Origin: an uncultured Bacteroidota bacterium
GTDB lineage: Bacteria; Bacteroidota; Bacteroidia; Chitinophagales; Chitinophagaceae
DNA: 6,507 nt
Assembly (NCBI GenBank): GCA_903881265.1
Contig: CAIRSV010000091.1
Span: forward strand, 1-6,507
Direction of reading: 5' to 3'
Shown here: positions 6,038 to 6,507 of the stretch, piece by piece
Layout: each line of letters begins with the position of its first letter
Position numbering within the stretch: position 1 is the first letter of the stretch
Notes under the pieces: generated by a model
What the model saw: only the letters and a program-made list of their open reading frames with translations
What the model was told of the DNA's origin: nothing
Database searches by the model: none
Position numbers and translations under genes: made by a program

Positions 6038-6325
6038 ATGTTTGGAATCGTAGATATTGCTGGACAGCAATTCAAAGTTAAGTCGGAAGACAAAATTTAT
6101 GTTCACCGCCTTCAGGGAAATGTCGGAGATGTAGTTGATGCGAAAGTATTAATGACATCGAATGATGGAAAAATTTCCATGAGCGGATCTGCAAAAGCAG
6201 AAATCCTGAATCATCTTCAGGGAGACAAAGTGATTACTTTTCACAAAAAAAGAAGAAAAGGTTACACAAAAAAGATTGGTCATCGTGAAGCGTTGACTCA
6301 AGTGAAGATTACTTCTCTTGCATAG
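6038..6325 (+). CDS. rplU: 50S ribosomal protein L21 (bL21)
   Basis: Begins MFGIVDIAGQQFKV, matching the L21 signature M-x-A/G-I-V-x-x-A/G-G-K/Q-Q-x-K-V. It contains IYVHRLQGNVGD (20-31) and the basic HKKRRKGYTKKIGHR (69-83) with the RRK-x-Y/GHR pattern that contacts 23S rRNA. L21 is a small protein of the large ribosomal subunit, cytoplasmic, and is classically encoded directly before L27, as here. The start is 6038: a TTG at 5987 is in frame but lies inside the promoter, upstream of the predicted transcription start. At 95 residues it is slightly shorter than the usual ~100-105. The shortfall falls after residue 50, where the usual V-G-x-P-x-V-x-G-A stretch is missing and SMSG joins directly to SAKAEILNHLQGDKV. 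Identity is certain; the shortened loop is discussed in the findings. Confidence 0.97.
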   Translation: MFGIVDIAGQQFKVKSEDKIYVHRLQGNVGDVVDAKVLMTSNDGKISMSGSAKAEILNHLQGDKVITFHKKRRKGYTKKIGHREALTQVKITSLA

Positions 6326-6377
6326 TTTCAACAAGCTCAAAAAATAATTTAATTAAAGAAAATAAAATTTTTATATC

Positions 6378-6507
6378 ATGGCACATAAGAAAGGTGAAGG
6401 TAGTGTAAAGAACGGAAGAGACTCTCAGAGCAAGCGTTTAGGCGTAAAATTGTTCGGTGGTCAATCAGCAATTTGCGGAAATATTATCATCCGCCAAAAA
6501 GGAAATA
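6378..6507 (+). CDS. rpmA: 50S ribosomal protein L27 (bL27), N-terminal part, cut by the right window edge
   Basis: The 43 visible codons begin MAHKKGEGSVKNGRDSQSKR and continue LGVKLFGGQSAICGNIIIRQ then KGN. This is the highly conserved start of L27, whose N-terminal tail reaches the peptidyl-transferase centre of the ribosome. The tail starts directly at MAHKKG, without the cleaved N-terminal extension found in Firmicutes L27. It follows rplU after a 52-bp A/T-rich gap with no separate TAnnTTTG box and no convincing terminator, so co-transcription with rplU is likely. Cys33 stands where Ala or Val is more usual (AICGN versus AIAGN), a mild substitution. The C-terminal half lies outside the window. 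Confidence 0.97.
   Translation, partial: MAHKKGEGSVKNGRDSQSKRLGVKLFGGQSAICGNIIIRQKGN

Overview
The window reads as ordinary chromosomal core DNA from a member of the Bacteroidota, probably close to the Chitinophagia/Sphingobacteriia. I cannot name a genus. Three things point there. First, every gene with a visible 5' end except rpmA has a TAnnTTTG box (the Bacteroidota -7 element) 13 to 21 bases before its start codon, and rplU also has a matching TTTG (-33) element 19 bases further upstream. Second, no start codon is preceded by a convincing Shine-Dalgarno sequence; leaders are A-rich instead. Third, the proteins themselves (an acidic N-terminal TPR protein, a GH3-family enzyme, a small 'LHSxLRW' four-helix membrane protein, and L21/L27) are of kinds typical of that phylum.

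Layout from left to right. Positions 1-299 (minus) hold the N-terminal 99 codons of a fumarylacetoacetate-hydrolase-family enzyme that runs off the left edge. Positions 453-1919 (minus) hold a 488-residue cytoplasmic TPR protein. A 111-bp divergent intergenic region (1920-2030) carries one promoter for each direction. Positions 2031-2492 (plus) hold a 153-residue four-helix membrane protein, and 2625-4259 (plus) a 544-residue exported TPR protein with its own promoter. Only 3 bp further on, convergent to it, ends the GH3-family acyl-adenylating enzyme (4263-5759, minus). After a 278-bp divergent intergenic region come rplU (L21, 6038-6325, plus) and the first 43 codons of rpmA (L27, 6378 to the right edge), probably one ribosomal operon.

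The genes do not form an obvious single pathway. Each non-ribosomal gene seems to be its own transcription unit, and the two TPR proteins differ in compartment (cytoplasm versus periplasm or envelope). I found no mobile element, CRISPR array, tRNA/rRNA, toxin-antitoxin pair or defence system, and no strong evidence of a new system. The points most worth a second look are the consistent promoter architecture, which corrects two start sites, a compact three-frame ATG cluster and possible 27-codon hydrophobic ORF at the start of the exported TPR gene, an L21 that lacks a normally conserved loop, and the uncharacterised GH3 enzyme and membrane/exported TPR proteins.
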